A stretch of 6,968 bases of DNA from an uncultured Porphyromonadaceae bacterium (GTDB taxonomy: Bacteria; Bacteroidota; Bacteroidia; Bacteroidales; Muribaculaceae), in contig USGZ01000083.1 of NCBI GenBank assembly GCA_900554265.1, positions 1-6,968 on the forward strand. The letters are read 5' to 3'. The position numbers and the translations under genes are program-made. Below, piece after piece: positions 6,563 through 6,968 of this stretch; positions within the stretch are counted from its first letter, which is position 1, and the number at the start of each line of letters is the position of its first letter. A model generated the notes under the pieces. The model was not told where the DNA came from. It saw only the letters and a list, made by a program, of their open reading frames with translations, and made no database searches.

Positions 6563-6577
6563 CCGGCAGGGTGCCGG
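6563..6577 (+). other. Hairpin between speA and argB
   Basis: CCGGCA (6563-6568) and TGCCGG (6572-6577) form a perfect 6-bp stem with a GGG loop, immediately after the speA stop codon. No T-run follows, so it is not a typical intrinsic terminator. It could instead set mRNA stability or partial read-through into argB. The rest of the 56-bp gap holds no TAnnTTTG promoter box, which favours speA-argB co-transcription. Confidence 0.4.
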
Positions 6578-6618
6578 AGCCGGATTCTCCATTCGGTGAA
6601 CTTATTAGAAATCAAGAA

Positions 6619-6968
6619 ATGAGAGAAAAACTAACAGTAATTAAGGTGGGTGGCAAAATCGTAGAAGAGGAAGCCACCCTTCGTCAGTTGTTAAATGACT
6701 TTGCCGCTATTGACGGACATAAAGTGTTGGTTCATGGTGGCGGTCGTTCGGCAACAAAGATTGCCGCACAACTGGGTATTGAAAGCAAGATGGTAAATGG
6801 TCGTCGGATTACCGATGCCGAAACATTGAAAGTCGTAACGATGGTGTATGGCGGATTGGTGAATAAAAATATTGTGGCAGGTCTGCAAGCACGCGGAGTC
6901 AATGCACTCGGATTGACCGGTGCGGATATGAATGTAATCCGTTCGGTGAAACGTCCGGTGAAAGAAGT
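6619..6968 (+). CDS. argB: N-acetyl- (or N-succinyl-) glutamate kinase, 5' part only
   Basis: The first 116 residues of an amino acid kinase family protein are present; the gene runs off the right edge (family length is about 260). It phosphorylates the gamma-carboxyl of an N-acylated glutamate in arginine synthesis. Visible motifs are the N-terminal KVGGK (9-13), VHGGGR (38-43) forming the glycine-rich phosphate loop, NGRRITD (60-66), typical of the acylglutamate-binding region, and LVNKNIV (80-86). Bacteroides species are known to use N-succinyl-ornithine in this pathway, so the substrate may be N-succinylglutamate; the sequence here cannot settle that. It lies 56 bp after speA, with A-rich sequence rather than a Shine-Dalgarno before the ATG and no promoter box seen. 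Codon use is Bacteroides-like and unlike the left part of the window. Confidence 0.93.
   Translation, partial: MREKLTVIKVGGKIVEEEATLRQLLNDFAAIDGHKVLVHGGGRSATKIAAQLGIESKMVNGRRITDAETLKVVTMVYGGLVNKNIVAGLQARGVNALGLTGADMNVIRSVKRPVKE

Noticed and set aside
1..6968. CRISPR arrays, insertion sequences, tRNA/rRNA genes, phage attachment sites
   Set aside because: No spaced direct repeats, transposase-like frames, terminal inverted repeats or tRNA cloverleaf-like segments were seen. The sudden change in speA has no mobile-element boundary.

Overview
The window looks like the chromosome of a gut-type Bacteroidales bacterium. Three non-coding sites carry the Bacteroidetes -7 promoter motif TAnnTTTG. The genes have no obvious Shine-Dalgarno sequences, and the SpeA protein closely resembles the Bacteroidales arginine decarboxylase family as I remember it. 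Most of the window (about 1-6180) is GC-rich in its enzyme genes, with strong GGC/CGC/GAG/CTC codon preference. That suggests a higher-GC member (Muribaculaceae-, Barnesiella- or Alistipes-like) rather than Bacteroides itself. I cannot name the genus.

Layout, left to right. Positions 1-103 hold the intrinsic terminator of a + strand gene lying off the left edge. A 684-residue membrane protein of unknown function follows on the minus strand (104-2158), with its own Bacteroidetes promoter. That promoter directly abuts the terminator of the next minus-strand unit, pta-ackA (4505 to 2283). This is the two-gene operon converting acetyl-CoA to acetate with ATP formation. A 164-bp divergent intergenic region (4506-4669) carries one promoter for pta-ackA and one for speA. 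speA (4670-6562, biosynthetic arginine decarboxylase) is followed 56 bp later by the start of argB (N-acyl-glutamate kinase), which runs off the right edge.

The most notable signal is an abrupt change of base composition and codon usage inside speA, near 6170-6200 (codons about 501-510). Upstream, Gly is GGC in 24 of 30 codons; downstream, none of 9 Gly codons is GGC and 7 are GGA. The downstream part of speA, the intergenic gap and argB all read like a lower-GC Bacteroides genome. The reading frame stays intact and the protein is full length. Two explanations fit: a real interspecies homologous recombination giving a hybrid speA, or a metagenome assembly chimera joined at a conserved stretch. 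The window alone cannot decide between them, and the chimera is the conservative default.

Functionally, pta/ackA serve acetate fermentation, and speA/argB sit at the arginine-polyamine node (arginine use and arginine synthesis). The second item worth attention is the membrane protein. It appears to combine a periplasmic segment resembling the SecDF P1 head subdomain with a membrane bundle and a cytoplasmic alpha/beta-looking domain of unknown function.
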